Assembly (NCBI GenBank): GCA_019359515.1
Contig: JAHHHC010000013.1
Span: forward strand, 80,446-144,445
DNA: 64,000 nt
Origin: Desmonostoc vinosum HA7617-LM4
Lineage (GTDB): Bacteria > Cyanobacteriota > Cyanobacteriia > Cyanobacteriales > Nostocaceae
Direction: 5' to 3'
Position 1 is the stretch's first letter. Each line of letters starts with the position of its first letter. A model generated the notes under the pieces. That model made no database searches. It saw only the letters and a program-made list of their open reading frames with translations, and was not told the origin of the DNA. A program made the position numbers and the translations under genes. Shown in pieces: positions 1-9,115 of this stretch.

Positions 1-1110
1 TTAACACTGGGCGGTAAAACTACTTACTTTGATACTCCTGGTGCAGCAGAATATGCAATGCCATTTACCTCTGGTGCGGAGGCGATCGCACTGCGAAAAC
101 ACTTGCGGCATAGACTGCATCAGGCAATCCAAACTCCAGATATTCAGCATCGTCGGCTACTACTGAGTGTTGCCATTATTGGGGCAGGCCCTGCCGGCAT
201 TGAATTGGCGTGTACATTAGCAGACTTATTGCCTATTTGGTACGATGAATTGGGCGGTGATGCTGATGAAATTCGGATTGTTCTAGTTAACCGTAGCCAG
301 ACAATTCTTAAAGGTGATGTGAATAGCCATTTGCGTTGTACAGCAGAACGGGCGCTGAGACGGCGGGTGATTCCTGTTGATTTCTTATTTGATGCAGCTG
401 TCACCGAGATTCAGGCAGACGGTGTGGAGTACCAACAAAACGGGCAAACACAACTTTTACAGGCTGGTACAATTGCTTGGACTGCCGGCACTGCCCCCAA
501 TCCTCTGTTGATGGAGTTACCAATCTTAGCCCAAAGGCGTGACAAACGCGGGCGATTAATAGTAACACCAACATTGCAGCTCCCTGATTTTCCCGAAGTC
601 TTTGCGGCTGGAGACTGTGCCATAGATAGCGATAATCCCCAACCACCGACAGCCCAAGTTGCCTATCAACAAGGAAAAGCGATCGCTCACAATCTCAAGC
701 GGACGAGGGAAGATAAACCTACGGTTCCTATGGAAATCCAAATGCGCGGCACTTTAATGAAACTGGGACTCAACGAAGGTGTTGCCAACCTATTCAATAA
801 AGTTCAGATTAAAGGTCAACCCGGTCATTTCATCAGAGAAGCAACATATTTACAACTACTCCCCAACTCTGCACATAACCGCAAAGTTACAACCGAGTGG
901 CTGAGCGATGAATTATTCCAACGCGATCGCCCTTTTTCTCACATGCAGTTAGGACAGACGCCATTGCTATCCGGGGTTGCAGCCATTGCCGCCGGAATCA
1001 TCTTAGCTACTCCCCTCATCTGGCGAGCGGCCCAACCGACGCAGTTTCAGCAAAACCTGAGTTGGACAGGCATACCAGCCTTGCTCAATCAGCTTGCACC
1101 CCCTCGTTGA
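1..1110 (+). CDS. Type II NADH dehydrogenase (NAD(P)/FAD-dependent oxidoreductase), 5' end outside window
   Basis: The reading frame is open from base 1, so the N-terminal FAD-binding Rossmann fold lies upstream and 369 codons are visible. The second (NADH-binding) Rossmann motif GAGPAGIE is present, followed by the C-terminal FAD motif VFAAGDCA typical of NDH-2 enzymes. These are single-subunit, non-proton-pumping dehydrogenases that pass electrons from NAD(P)H to quinone at the membrane surface. A hydrophobic stretch close to the C-terminus (VAAIAAGIILATPLIW) is a likely membrane anchor. It is followed on the same strand by a DoxX-like protein and a GMC oxidoreductase, suggesting a shared redox context. 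The family call is firm; the exact electron acceptor is inferred. Confidence 0.85.
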   Translation, partial: LTLGGKTTYFDTPGAAEYAMPFTSGAEAIALRKHLRHRLHQAIQTPDIQHRRLLLSVAIIGAGPAGIELACTLADLLPIWYDELGGDADEIRIVLVNRSQTILKGDVNSHLRCTAERALRRRVIPVDFLFDAAVTEIQADGVEYQQNGQTQLLQAGTIAWTAGTAPNPLLMELPILAQRRDKRGRLIVTPTLQLPDFPEVFAAGDCAIDSDNPQPPTAQVAYQQGKAIAHNLKRTREDKPTVPMEIQMRGTLMKLGLNEGVANLFNKVQIKGQPGHFIREATYLQLLPNSAHNRKVTTEWLSDELFQRDRPFSHMQLGQTPLLSGVAAIAAGIILATPLIWRAAQPTQFQQNLSWTGIPALLNQLAPPR

Positions 1111-1192
1111 AGGATGCGGGGACGCTTTCAAGGCTTTCCCAGCAGTTTCATGATCATTACTTTTTCCCCATTCCCAATCTTCAGATCTACCT

Positions 1193-1708
1193 ATGAAATA
1201 CCTACTCAACCTCAGAACAGCTGTTGTTATCAATCGTGTGACTATAGGCGTTTTCTTTTTCCTCTCTGGAATCGCTAACTATCTCAACTTCAGCGTTGCC
1301 AACGGTTTCTACCAAACCGTATTAACTCAAAAACTTCAAATTATTGGCCCTGGAATTCCGCCCGGATGGGAAGGTGTAGGGCCATTACCTTGGTTAATCG
1401 CCTTTCCTTATGCTTGGTTGTTACCTCTAGCTGAAATTGTGCTGGGTGCATTATTTGCTCTCAACTATTGGGTGCGGTGGACAGGACTACTACTAATTTT
1501 GATGACGTTTAGCATCATTCTGGCATTTGGAATTATACCTGCTGGTAGTTTGGTTCCTAATGCAGCGGAGAGCTTTAACAAAAACATTTTATTCATGACT
1601 CTAATTTGGATATGTATTGCTTACGATGCTCATGAACAGAAAATGAGCCGTCGTCGTGCTAAAGCTGCTGCTGATTATACTCTCACTGCTTCTAGCGACG
1701 AGATGTAA
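1193..1708 (+). CDS. DoxX-like integral membrane protein
   Basis: The 171-aa product has about four hydrophobic segments, near residues 13-31, 60-85, 88-115 and 128-145, and the overall size and layout of the DoxX/DUF417-like family. DoxX-type proteins are small quinone-associated or redox-linked membrane proteins, but the role of this branch is not known. The gene begins 82 bp after the NADH dehydrogenase stop and precedes the GMC oxidoreductase, so co-transcription is plausible. The C-terminal tail is charged (KMSRRRAKAAADY) and probably cytoplasmic. The family assignment rests on topology and motif feel rather than on a catalytic signature. Confidence 0.6.
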   Translation: MKYLLNLRTAVVINRVTIGVFFFLSGIANYLNFSVANGFYQTVLTQKLQIIGPGIPPGWEGVGPLPWLIAFPYAWLLPLAEIVLGALFALNYWVRWTGLLLILMTFSIILAFGIIPAGSLVPNAAESFNKNILFMTLIWICIAYDAHEQKMSRRRAKAAADYTLTASSDEM

Positions 1709-1804
1709 AATCTCATGTTTGCTTGACAGCGGAGTTTTATTTGACCGAATCAAAACGACTTTCTCCCCCTCTCACAGGTGGACGCAAAGAAAGAAACTGT
1801 AATT

Positions 1805-1826
1805 AGGACTTTTGCAAGAAGTCTAT
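1805..1826. repeat. Solo copy of a TIR-like sequence
   Basis: The sequence GGACTTTTGCAAGAAGTCTA here matches, with small differences, the terminal inverted repeats of the structured element at 38678-38846. It lies in the leader of the GMC oxidoreductase gene, where it could be a solo end left by excision or recombination. Confidence 0.45.
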
Positions 1827-1870
1827 TTATTCAGAAGTCCCTTATTTACCCTTCACTTTGGAGAAAACTT

Positions 1871-3427
1871 ATGACCACTTCACACTACGATGTGATTATC
1901 ATTGGCACTGGTGCAGGTGGTGCTACACTTGCTTATCGTCTGGCTCCTACTGGTAAGAAAATTCTGATTTTGGAACGTGGTTCTTTTTTACCTCGTGAGA
2001 AAGCCAACTGGGATACGGTTGAGGTGGTTCAGAAAGACCGTTATCACACCGACGAAGTTTGGTATGACCAAAAAGGACATGCTATTCATCCGGGTACAGG
2101 CTATTTTGTTGGTGGTAATACTAAGGTATATGGTGGTGCGCTCTTTCGTTGGCGCGAACAAGACTTTAATCAAGTAATTCACAAAGGTGGTATTTCACCG
2201 GAGTGGCCGCTAAAATACCACGATTTTGAACCCTACTACACTGAGGCTGAAAAGCTATATGAGGTGCATGGCAAGCGGGGTTTAGACCCGACTGAACCAA
2301 CTGCAACGCAGGAGTATTTTTTTCCTGCTATTCGTCACGAACCGCGTATCCAAGAGATTCATGACTCTTTAAAAGGTGAAGGTTATCATCCATTTTATCT
2401 GCCACTGGCAATTAAACTAAATGAGGTGAATCGGCGTTTGAGTGCTTGTATTCGTTGCAATACTTGCGATGGGTTTCCTTGTTTAGTGGATGCTAAAGCA
2501 GACGCAGATGTGAATTGTGTACGTCCAGCAGAGCAGTATGATAACGTCACTCTCATTACTGAAGCTCAGGTAAAACGGTTGCACACAAGTTCTTCTGGGC
2601 GGGAAGTGAATGCCGTGGAGGTAAAAATTAATGGGGAAATTCATTTTTTCTCTAGTGATATTGTAGTCGTTGCTTGTGGAGCGATTAATTCAGCAGCTTT
2701 GTTGTTACGTTCTGCTAATGAGCAACATCCCAATGGGTTGGCAAATAGTTCTGATCAGGTAGGACGGAACTTTATGAAGCATCAGAATGGAGCTATCATT
2801 GGAGTCAGCTTGAAATCTAATCCCACTGCATTTCAAAAAACCTTGGCAATCAACGATTTTTACTGGGGTGATGAAGATTTCGATTACCCGATGGGTCATG
2901 TGCAGTTATTGGGGAAAGTCAATGCAGATATGATTGCTCAAGAATCTCCATCTGTTTTAGGAGTATCGTTTAGAGAGAGACATACATTTGAAGCGATCGC
3001 AACTCGTTCGGTAGACTGGTGGCTAACTGCTGAAGATTTACCCGATCCCAATAACCGTGTTACACTCCAGGATAATTCTATCCAGTTGCATTACACCGAG
3101 AACAATACCGAAGCCTACAATCGTCTCCTCAATCGTTGGACGCAAGTGTTAAAAAAGATTGGTTGCGGTGAACGAATTATTCCCGCCTCCTTTTATTTCC
3201 GCAAAAAAATACCACTGCAAGGTGTAGCGCATCAATGTGGAACTTGTCGCTTTGGTGAAGATCCTCAAACTTCAGTTTTAGATATTAATTGCCGCACTCA
3301 TGACATTGATAATTTGTATGTCGTAGATGGTAGTTTCTTCCGCTCTAGTGCTGCTGTTAACCCTACTTTGACGATTATTGCTAATGCGCTGCGGGTGGGC
3401 GATCGTATTATTGAATGTATAGCTTAA
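1871..3427 (+). CDS. GMC family FAD-dependent oxidoreductase with cysteine cluster
   Basis: The 518-aa product starts with the dinucleotide-binding motif DVIIIGTGAGGATLAYRL and ILILERG, as in glucose-methanol-choline oxidoreductases. The C-terminal GMC signatures are also present: AHQCGTCRFG and VVDGSFFRSSAAVNPTLTI. Such flavoenzymes oxidise an alcohol or sugar; the substrate is not predictable here. A cluster C193-x2-C196-x2-C199-x4-C204, followed by C216, is unusual for classical GMC enzymes and could bind metal or an Fe-S centre. The ATG at 1871 is preferred over the GTG at 1778 because GGAGA lies 7 bp upstream and the Rossmann motif then begins at residue 7; the earlier start would read through a dispersed repeat. 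Confidence 0.85.
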   Translation: MTTSHYDVIIIGTGAGGATLAYRLAPTGKKILILERGSFLPREKANWDTVEVVQKDRYHTDEVWYDQKGHAIHPGTGYFVGGNTKVYGGALFRWREQDFNQVIHKGGISPEWPLKYHDFEPYYTEAEKLYEVHGKRGLDPTEPTATQEYFFPAIRHEPRIQEIHDSLKGEGYHPFYLPLAIKLNEVNRRLSACIRCNTCDGFPCLVDAKADADVNCVRPAEQYDNVTLITEAQVKRLHTSSSGREVNAVEVKINGEIHFFSSDIVVVACGAINSAALLLRSANEQHPNGLANSSDQVGRNFMKHQNGAIIGVSLKSNPTAFQKTLAINDFYWGDEDFDYPMGHVQLLGKVNADMIAQESPSVLGVSFRERHTFEAIATRSVDWWLTAEDLPDPNNRVTLQDNSIQLHYTENNTEAYNRLLNRWTQVLKKIGCGERIIPASFYFRKKIPLQGVAHQCGTCRFGEDPQTSVLDINCRTHDIDNLYVVDGSFFRSSAAVNPTLTIIANALRVGDRIIECIA

Positions 3428-3491
3428 TATAGTTAAGCTGTTGCGCTTTTAATTTGCATAGTTCAAACCGCTAGAAAGACGCGGGGACACT

Positions 3492-3542
3492 ATAATTTTT
3501 GAATTGGTATTTGTCGAGTAACTCTCTAACTTGAGCCGCTAC
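3492..3542 (-). pseudogene. 51-bp remnant copy of the 3' end of the transporter/HEAT gene
   Basis: On the minus strand this segment encodes VAAQVRELLDKYQFKNY, nearly the same as the C-terminus of the protein encoded at 4656-7661 (VVAQVKELLDKYQFQNYL). About 47 of 51 bases match 4662-4712 and similarity stops sharply on both sides. Together the two copies form direct repeats flanking the Rpn-type nuclease gene. It is too short to be a gene. Confidence 0.75.
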
Positions 3543-3609
3543 TATTCGCACCCCTGACCACGATCTACGAGATAATCACAATACCCTGTGAAATTCTCGT
3601 TCATCATCA

Positions 3610-4488
3610 ATGTCCTTCGACAATTTGTGTAAGCTACTTTCAGAAAAACATCCCTCTACCTTTGCCAGTTGGGTGTTAGGGACTCAGCAAACTGCTGTCA
3701 CAGTCCTGAAAACCGAATTGAGTATTGAGCCGATACGTGCCGATTACGTCACATTTCTACAACTACAAGGACGTATTCTGCATTTGGAATTTCAGACCCA
3801 ACTCGAATCGACACCACCACTACCCTTGCGGATGCTCGATTATTGGGTGAGGTTGTACCGATTGTATCGTCTACCAATTACACAAGTTGTTGTCTTATTG
3901 CTTCCCCCCGCACCAGGAACAGTAATTGAAACCGCCTTCAACATCGAAACCACCCGTCACGAATATCGTGTGATTTGCATGTGGGAGGAAAATCCGGAAC
4001 TATTTCTCAATGAGCCGGCGTTGTTACCCCTAGCACCACTAGCAGCAACCAAGCAACCCCAAGTCTTGTTGCAACGAGTTGTGGAACGAGTCAATCAAGT
4101 AAAGTCAGAACAACGACCAGAAATCTCCGCTTACACTCAAATCTTAGCGGGGTTAAAATACAAAAAGGACTTGATTCGACAATTATTTCGGGAGGGTATG
4201 ATGCGCGAATCAGTGATTTATCAAGAAATCCTCAAAGAAGGAGAGCAACGAGGAGAGCAAAGAGGAGAGCAACGAGGAGAGCAACGAGGACGGCAACAAG
4301 GAGAACAACGAGAAAGGGCGCTTATTCTGCGTCAACTGACTCGTCGTTTGGGAGAATTACCTCAACCGCTGCTAGAACAGATTCAAACTCTCTCTATTGA
4401 ACAATTAGAAAATCTTGGTGAAGCTTTGTTAGATTTTCAGGTTCAAGCAGATTTAGAAACTTGGTTCAACACATTAAATAATTCGTAA
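3610..4488 (+). CDS. Rpn family recombination-promoting nuclease/putative transposase, DUF4351 tail
   Basis: The 292-aa protein has the N-terminal layout of the cyanobacterial Rpn/PD-(D/E)XK transposase-like family: FLQLQGRILHLEFQTQ around residues 48-63 contains the predicted nuclease core E-x-Q. The C-terminal 55 residues (RQLTRRLGELPQPLLEQI, LEQLENLGEALLDF-like) resemble DUF4351. Between them is a charged linker of repeated EQRG tetrapeptides encoded by a 12-bp tandem repeat at about 4231-4310. Rpn proteins are DNA endonucleases that stimulate recombination. The last codons (AAT AAT TCG TAA) are part of the dispersed repeat that follows. The flanking 51-bp direct repeats suggest the gene arrived as an insertion. 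Confidence 0.75.
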   Translation: MSFDNLCKLLSEKHPSTFASWVLGTQQTAVTVLKTELSIEPIRADYVTFLQLQGRILHLEFQTQLESTPPLPLRMLDYWVRLYRLYRLPITQVVVLLLPPAPGTVIETAFNIETTRHEYRVICMWEENPELFLNEPALLPLAPLAATKQPQVLLQRVVERVNQVKSEQRPEISAYTQILAGLKYKKDLIRQLFREGMMRESVIYQEILKEGEQRGEQRGEQRGEQRGRQQGEQRERALILRQLTRRLGELPQPLLEQIQTLSIEQLENLGEALLDFQVQADLETWFNTLNNS

Positions 4489-4620
4489 TTCGTAATGACG
4501 CTCGCGGACTCGCTACCGCTGCGAAGCGCGTAATTAAGTTTTGTAATGGGGATTGAACCCCAACACAAAACTTACAGGTTATAGAACCGGGGGACTTAAA
4601 CCCACGGAACTCGTTAACTA
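4478..4620. repeat. Dispersed intergenic repeat, copy A
   Basis: This 143-bp block contains AATAATTCGTAATTCGTAATG, then GCTACCGCTGCGAAGCGCG, then TTTTGTAATGGGGATTGAACC and GGGGGACTTAAACCCACGGA. The same modules in the same order occur at 12645-12870, expanded by an internal duplication. It fills the space between the convergent Rpn gene and transporter/HEAT gene and overlaps the Rpn stop codon. Confidence 0.8.
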
Positions 4621-4655
4621 AGCAACCTCTCATAATATCCTCTATAAGACTCACA

Positions 4656-7600
4656 TTAGAGATAATTTTGGAATTGGTATTTGTCGAGTAACTCTTTAAC
4701 TTGAGCGACTACCAGAGGATGTGAATCTTTTTGCAACTGGGGTAAGATTTGCAGCAGAACGCGTTGAGAAGCCCTATGTAAATATGCGATCGCGGCTTCT
4801 CTCACAAAGCCAGTGGGATGACGCAATGTTGCTAAGATCTCAGAACTTGTCAGGCGGATGCGTGCCACTTGAGCAAAATGAAAACAGCAAGCTAAGCACC
4901 AATCAGAAAGTAAATGCCCCAGTGAGAGCAATTTATGTAGGCGATCGCCAACTAACATATTTTCATATTGTAAAGTCTTAGCGTCTACAAGATATTGCAG
5001 TTTTTCTTGGGGCGATCGCTTATCTAAAATATTCAGCAACAAAGATTTTACAGACAAATTGACTGTATGCTCTAAAATCTCTAGCCCCCGCGCGACGTTG
5101 ACCCCAGATTGCGACCTCAGATTAAATGCTGCTGCTTGCATCTTTTCTGGAGAATACAACAACTTAAGTAGTAATATTAAGCGTTCTTTGACATCAAACT
5201 CTACTTCCAAAAGTGCGTTTTGCAGCAATTCACACACAATAATTATCCTTTCATGTGATTGGTATTTTTCTAAAATATCGATTGTTGTAAAATCTAAATA
5301 AGCGGCGTAAATCTCTCCTAAAAATCTCAATTCTCCTGCTATTAAAGTTTCTACTCTACTTTCATGGAAGCGATTTACTAAACCTGTAGTTTGTGGTTGT
5401 TTGTGTATTTTTAATAAGCTGCGGAGGATATGATCTCTAGTAGTACCCCAAGAAGTTTCTAAATGTTGCCATAAAGCTTCCATTGCTTGGATTGTACTGA
5501 TTTGAGCAATGGTACGCCAAGCATACATCCGCACAACTTCGGGTTTGTAAATATTGATCGCCACCCGCAACAACATTTCTAAGGCTTCATTTTCCAATCG
5601 CACCAGAGCTAACATTGCTGTAGAGCGAGTCGATTTGTAGTAAAGTGCGGCAATCAATGCCGAATAATACTCTTCTAAATGAGTTGCTGCAATCATTTCT
5701 AAGACAGCACAGCGCACGCGTAAAGATTCATCTTGTAAGAGATTGGGGATGTGAATTCGCAATGCTTGTAAATAAACTGCTTCTGTTAATGCCCTCACTC
5801 CATTCACCCGTTCGCGTTCTTGTTTGTGAGTTAACATCCGGCGCATGGTTTTGGTAGCTTCCACCTTTTGAATTGGCGTTCCCTGGCGCAAAACTAAAGC
5901 GGCGGCAGTAGCCCGGATGAGGGAATGCTGCCGGGGGTTAAGGAATTCTTCTAGTAAGCCTAAGTTGGGATTTGGTTCAGCTAGCCAAACGTAACGTAGT
6001 GCCAAGGCGAAAACTTCGGGGGTAGTAAGTTGCGGCTTTTCCAATAAAGGGCGGACAGCAGGCAAATAAGTAGGATTGACACCTCCCATCAGCATGACTT
6101 CTAAACTTTGGCGTTGTAAATCTGGTGGAAACTTGACCAATAAAGGTGCTAAAACTTCCGCTGCGCTTTTGGGGTCAATTTGGGCTAAAAGTTCAATGCA
6201 AGAACGTTTATCGGCTTCAGTGCCCTTTTCGGTTAAAGCTTTGACTACTCCTTGCTTGAAGAATCTTAAACCGACATTGGTGGCGCTTAAGTTTCCCCTG
6301 GCTGCACTTAAGACTAATAAGTCAACATAACGCGATCGCAATTCCCAAACTACTTTTAAACAAGTAGCAGCCACGATTACTGTTTCTCCCACCAATACCC
6401 ACTTGTGCAGTGGTGTGGGTACAAATTGTCCACAGAACAACAATGTCACAAAAATTACCAATCCCGCGAAACCAGTAGCGATCGCTTCCGCAGTGCCTCC
6501 AGATAATGTCTGCATTCGGCTACGAATTCCCTCTGGGATGGGTTGGTACAGCAATGGGCCACTACTCATGACAAAGGTGTAGCGGAGTAATTCATCGCAG
6601 AATTTGAGAGTTGTCAAACCCAAGAAAAAGCTTTGTGATTGGGTGATGGGGAATATATTGAGTAAAGCGATCGCAGTTGGTAATAAAAAGCTGACGGTGA
6701 TTGGTAGAAGCATCGCAGTGAAGAATACCCCCAGGCGTTCAATTAGACGACTGGAAACAAACCACTGCGTTATTAACTCACATAGTCCGACGATGCCACC
6801 GAATAGACCCAAAAAACTGGCCAGATCGCGATCGCCCAAATTTGATTGCAGTTCGCGCAGATACTGAAAATCTATTAATAAACCAATGACTTGCAACAAA
6901 CCCACAAAAGCGAATAACTGCCAAGCATAGCGTTTGAGTGGGCTTTTAAGGATGCGGTGTTGCGAGACTTGTTCTTGTGAAATTAGTTTTTGGGGAGTTT
7001 GCGGAAAAGCTGCCCGATGGTGATAAGTGATCAAGAATAAAATCCCTGTGCCTACAAGAATCACCACACAAGCAATAAGAATCACCTTATTTAACTTGGC
7101 GAATTGCACCAACCAAGGCAAACTAAAACCACTGACGACATCTGCTACTAGTAACCCACTACTAACGAGTGGGTAAGTGCGTTTAATTTCTCGGATATTA
7201 AATAGTTGGTTAGCAACAATCGAGGTGTTGAGATCATTGACTACATAGAGTGCATCCACCCACAGCCGCAGGAGAAATACGGAAACAACCGCCAAATATG
7301 ATACGTGGCTCCCCTGGTGTAGCAAAACTAGTAAAATTAGTGGCATCACCATGCAAGGTGCGATCGCCACAATCACCTGACGCAAAGGAAAAATCTTTTG
7401 CAGCCAAGAGTATAAAAAAACTAGCCCTGCACTTATACAGGCGCTAGCAATATACATCCAAGGTAGTAGACTAGTTCCATATTCATCCAAAAACAGTGCT
7501 ACCGTACAATCCTCAGCCCATCGTAATCCTACACACACGGTAGTATAAAAAGCGAACATCATCCAAGTTCGTTCACTTTCCTCCGGTCGGAGATTCACCC

Positions 7601-7661
7601 ACTGTAGCAGCCGTGGTAAAACACCTTTATTTGGATTAAACCAGTGATTTTTCAGTTCCAT
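4656..7661 (-). CDS. MFS/nucleotide-translocase-like transporter fused to C-terminal HEAT repeats
   Basis: The 1001-aa protein has two halves. Residues about 30-440 contain some 10-12 hydrophobic segments and resemble the Npt1/Npt2 nucleotide-transporter and MFS-like proteins found in cyanobacteria. Residues about 470-1001 are soluble and built of helical pairs of HEAT/armadillo type, for example PSLRVRCAVLEMIAATHLEE-like and RHPTGFVREAAIAYLHRAS segments. The HEAT solenoid probably forms a cytoplasmic protein-interaction platform. The transported substrate is unknown; nucleotide exchange should not be assumed. The last 17 codons were copied to 3492-3542. The ATG at 7661 gives the sequence MELKNHWFNPNKG; no in-frame alternative looks better. 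Confidence 0.7.
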   Translation of the reverse strand: MELKNHWFNPNKGVLPRLLQWVNLRPEESERTWMMFAFYTTVCVGLRWAEDCTVALFLDEYGTSLLPWMYIASACISAGLVFLYSWLQKIFPLRQVIVAIAPCMVMPLILLVLLHQGSHVSYLAVVSVFLLRLWVDALYVVNDLNTSIVANQLFNIREIKRTYPLVSSGLLVADVVSGFSLPWLVQFAKLNKVILIACVVILVGTGILFLITYHHRAAFPQTPQKLISQEQVSQHRILKSPLKRYAWQLFAFVGLLQVIGLLIDFQYLRELQSNLGDRDLASFLGLFGGIVGLCELITQWFVSSRLIERLGVFFTAMLLPITVSFLLPTAIALLNIFPITQSQSFFLGLTTLKFCDELLRYTFVMSSGPLLYQPIPEGIRSRMQTLSGGTAEAIATGFAGLVIFVTLLFCGQFVPTPLHKWVLVGETVIVAATCLKVVWELRSRYVDLLVLSAARGNLSATNVGLRFFKQGVVKALTEKGTEADKRSCIELLAQIDPKSAAEVLAPLLVKFPPDLQRQSLEVMLMGGVNPTYLPAVRPLLEKPQLTTPEVFALALRYVWLAEPNPNLGLLEEFLNPRQHSLIRATAAALVLRQGTPIQKVEATKTMRRMLTHKQERERVNGVRALTEAVYLQALRIHIPNLLQDESLRVRCAVLEMIAATHLEEYYSALIAALYYKSTRSTAMLALVRLENEALEMLLRVAINIYKPEVVRMYAWRTIAQISTIQAMEALWQHLETSWGTTRDHILRSLLKIHKQPQTTGLVNRFHESRVETLIAGELRFLGEIYAAYLDFTTIDILEKYQSHERIIIVCELLQNALLEVEFDVKERLILLLKLLYSPEKMQAAAFNLRSQSGVNVARGLEILEHTVNLSVKSLLLNILDKRSPQEKLQYLVDAKTLQYENMLVGDRLHKLLSLGHLLSDWCLACCFHFAQVARIRLTSSEILATLRHPTGFVREAAIAYLHRASQRVLLQILPQLQKDSHPLVVAQVKELLDKYQFQNYL

Positions 7662-8031
7662 TCGGGTGTGGGGGATGAGGGTGTAGGAGTGTGGGGAGGT
7701 GGTCTTATGGGTAGGTTTTTTAGATTTCGCGTTTTGGTTGACGCGGGGACGCGGGGACGCGGAGAAAGATTTCGGAACGAAAAAATAGGTTTTTTCAGAC
7801 TGAATATGAAAAACCTACCCTTGAAAGGGTGGGGGAGATGAGGGAGAATTTTCTCCGTGTCCCCGTGTCCTCTTGCTCATTCCCCAAAAAGCAAAAGTCC
7901 TAAGCAACTGAGTACTATATTTCCCACTCAGCTCTTAGGACTATCAGCTAGATCATGAATTTCAATGACTCAAGAGTCGATTTGAAATTTTTGGTATTTG
8001 ATTATACTTGGTAGTTAGAAAGTTTGAAGAA
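7662..8031. other. Repeat-filled intergenic region between transporter/HEAT gene and infC
   Basis: The 370 bp carry a MITE-like element (7709-7820), GACGCGG heptamers at about 7740-7765 and a GAATTTTCTCCGTGTCCCC tail. A perfect hairpin CCTAAGCAACTGAGTACT.../AGCTCTTAGG near 7898-7941 could end infC transcription. I see no gene. Confidence 0.6.
7709..7820. mobile_element. MITE-like element with GGGTAGGTTTTT terminal inverted repeats
   Basis: The element starts GGGTAGGTTTTT (7709-7720) and ends AAAAACCTACCC (7809-7820), perfect 12-bp inverted ends. Inside are GACGCGGGGACGCGG heptamers and the phrase AGATTTCGGAACG. Related partial copies lie at 14830-14945, 30988-31060 and, inverted, at 58150-58215. 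No coding capacity. Confidence 0.6.
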
Positions 8032-8565
8032 TTACTTCTTGGGCGATATCAGCATCATCATGTTTCGCCCTTCTTTTTTAGGCGCTTGCTGAACCTCACC
8101 AAATGGCTCCAAATCTGTTGCCATTCGTTTGAGTAAATCTTCGGCTAAATCGCTGTGTTGAATTTCTCGACCACGGAACATAACAGTAGCTTTGACTTTA
8201 TCACCATCTTTTAAAAAGCGCTCTGCTTGTTTAACACGTACATTGTAGTCATGTTCTTCTATCTTGTAACGCATCTTCACTTCTTTAACATCAGCAGTAT
8301 GCTGCTTTTTACGGGCTTCTCGTGCCTTTTTCTCCTGTTCAAACTTGTATTTCCCATAGTCCATAATCCGGCAAACTGGCGGGTCTGCCTTATCACTGAG
8401 TAGCACTAAATCTAGTTCTTTCTCTTCTGCTAGCTGTAGGGCTTCATGGGGAGACAGAATCCCCAATTGGGCACCATCAGTATCAATGACCCGAATCTTG
8501 GGGAAGCGTATTCTTTCGTTAATTTGGGGCAGATCGCGAGTTCTTTTTTTCTCAATCACAGGCAT
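8032..8565 (-). CDS. infC: Translation initiation factor IF-3
   Basis: The 177-aa product matches IF-3 from end to end. The N-terminal domain contains [20 protein letters not shown], the linker is lysine-rich ([17 protein letters not shown]), and the C-terminal domain contains [20 protein letters not shown] and [13 protein letters not shown]-3 binds the 30S subunit, prevents premature 50S joining and checks the start codon. The gene starts with ATG, so the AUU-based autoregulation known from enterobacteria is not expected. No rpmI or rplT follows, as is usual in cyanobacteria where this cluster is dispersed. The downstream 370 bp are occupied by repeats. Confidence 0.97.
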   Translation of the reverse strand: MPVIEKKRTRDLPQINERIRFPKIRVIDTDGAQLGILSPHEALQLAEEKELDLVLLSDKADPPVCRIMDYGKYKFEQEKKAREARKKQHTADVKEVKMRYKIEEHDYNVRVKQAERFLKDGDKVKATVMFRGREIQHSDLAEDLLKRMATDLEPFGEVQQAPKKEGRNMMMLISPKK

Positions 8566-8744
8566 TATGATTAGTGGGAGCTCTTTGTTGTTTAGTTAAG
8601 GACTTGACTTGGTCTTGGTTTAGTTTGCCTCAAAGGCAAATTAAAAAATTACGGCTGAATAAAGATGTATAGTTCTAGGGTAGCTAATCCATAAATTAGT
8701 TGCGCTGTCGTCAGATGTTGTATTTGTCATTCTACTCATTCTGA

Positions 8745-9115
<371 letters not shown>

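Noticed and set aside
4540..4625. tRNA-like segment (GGATTGAACC near 4550)
   Set aside because: No cloverleaf can be drawn; the same segment recurs as part of a dispersed repeat at 12794-12870.
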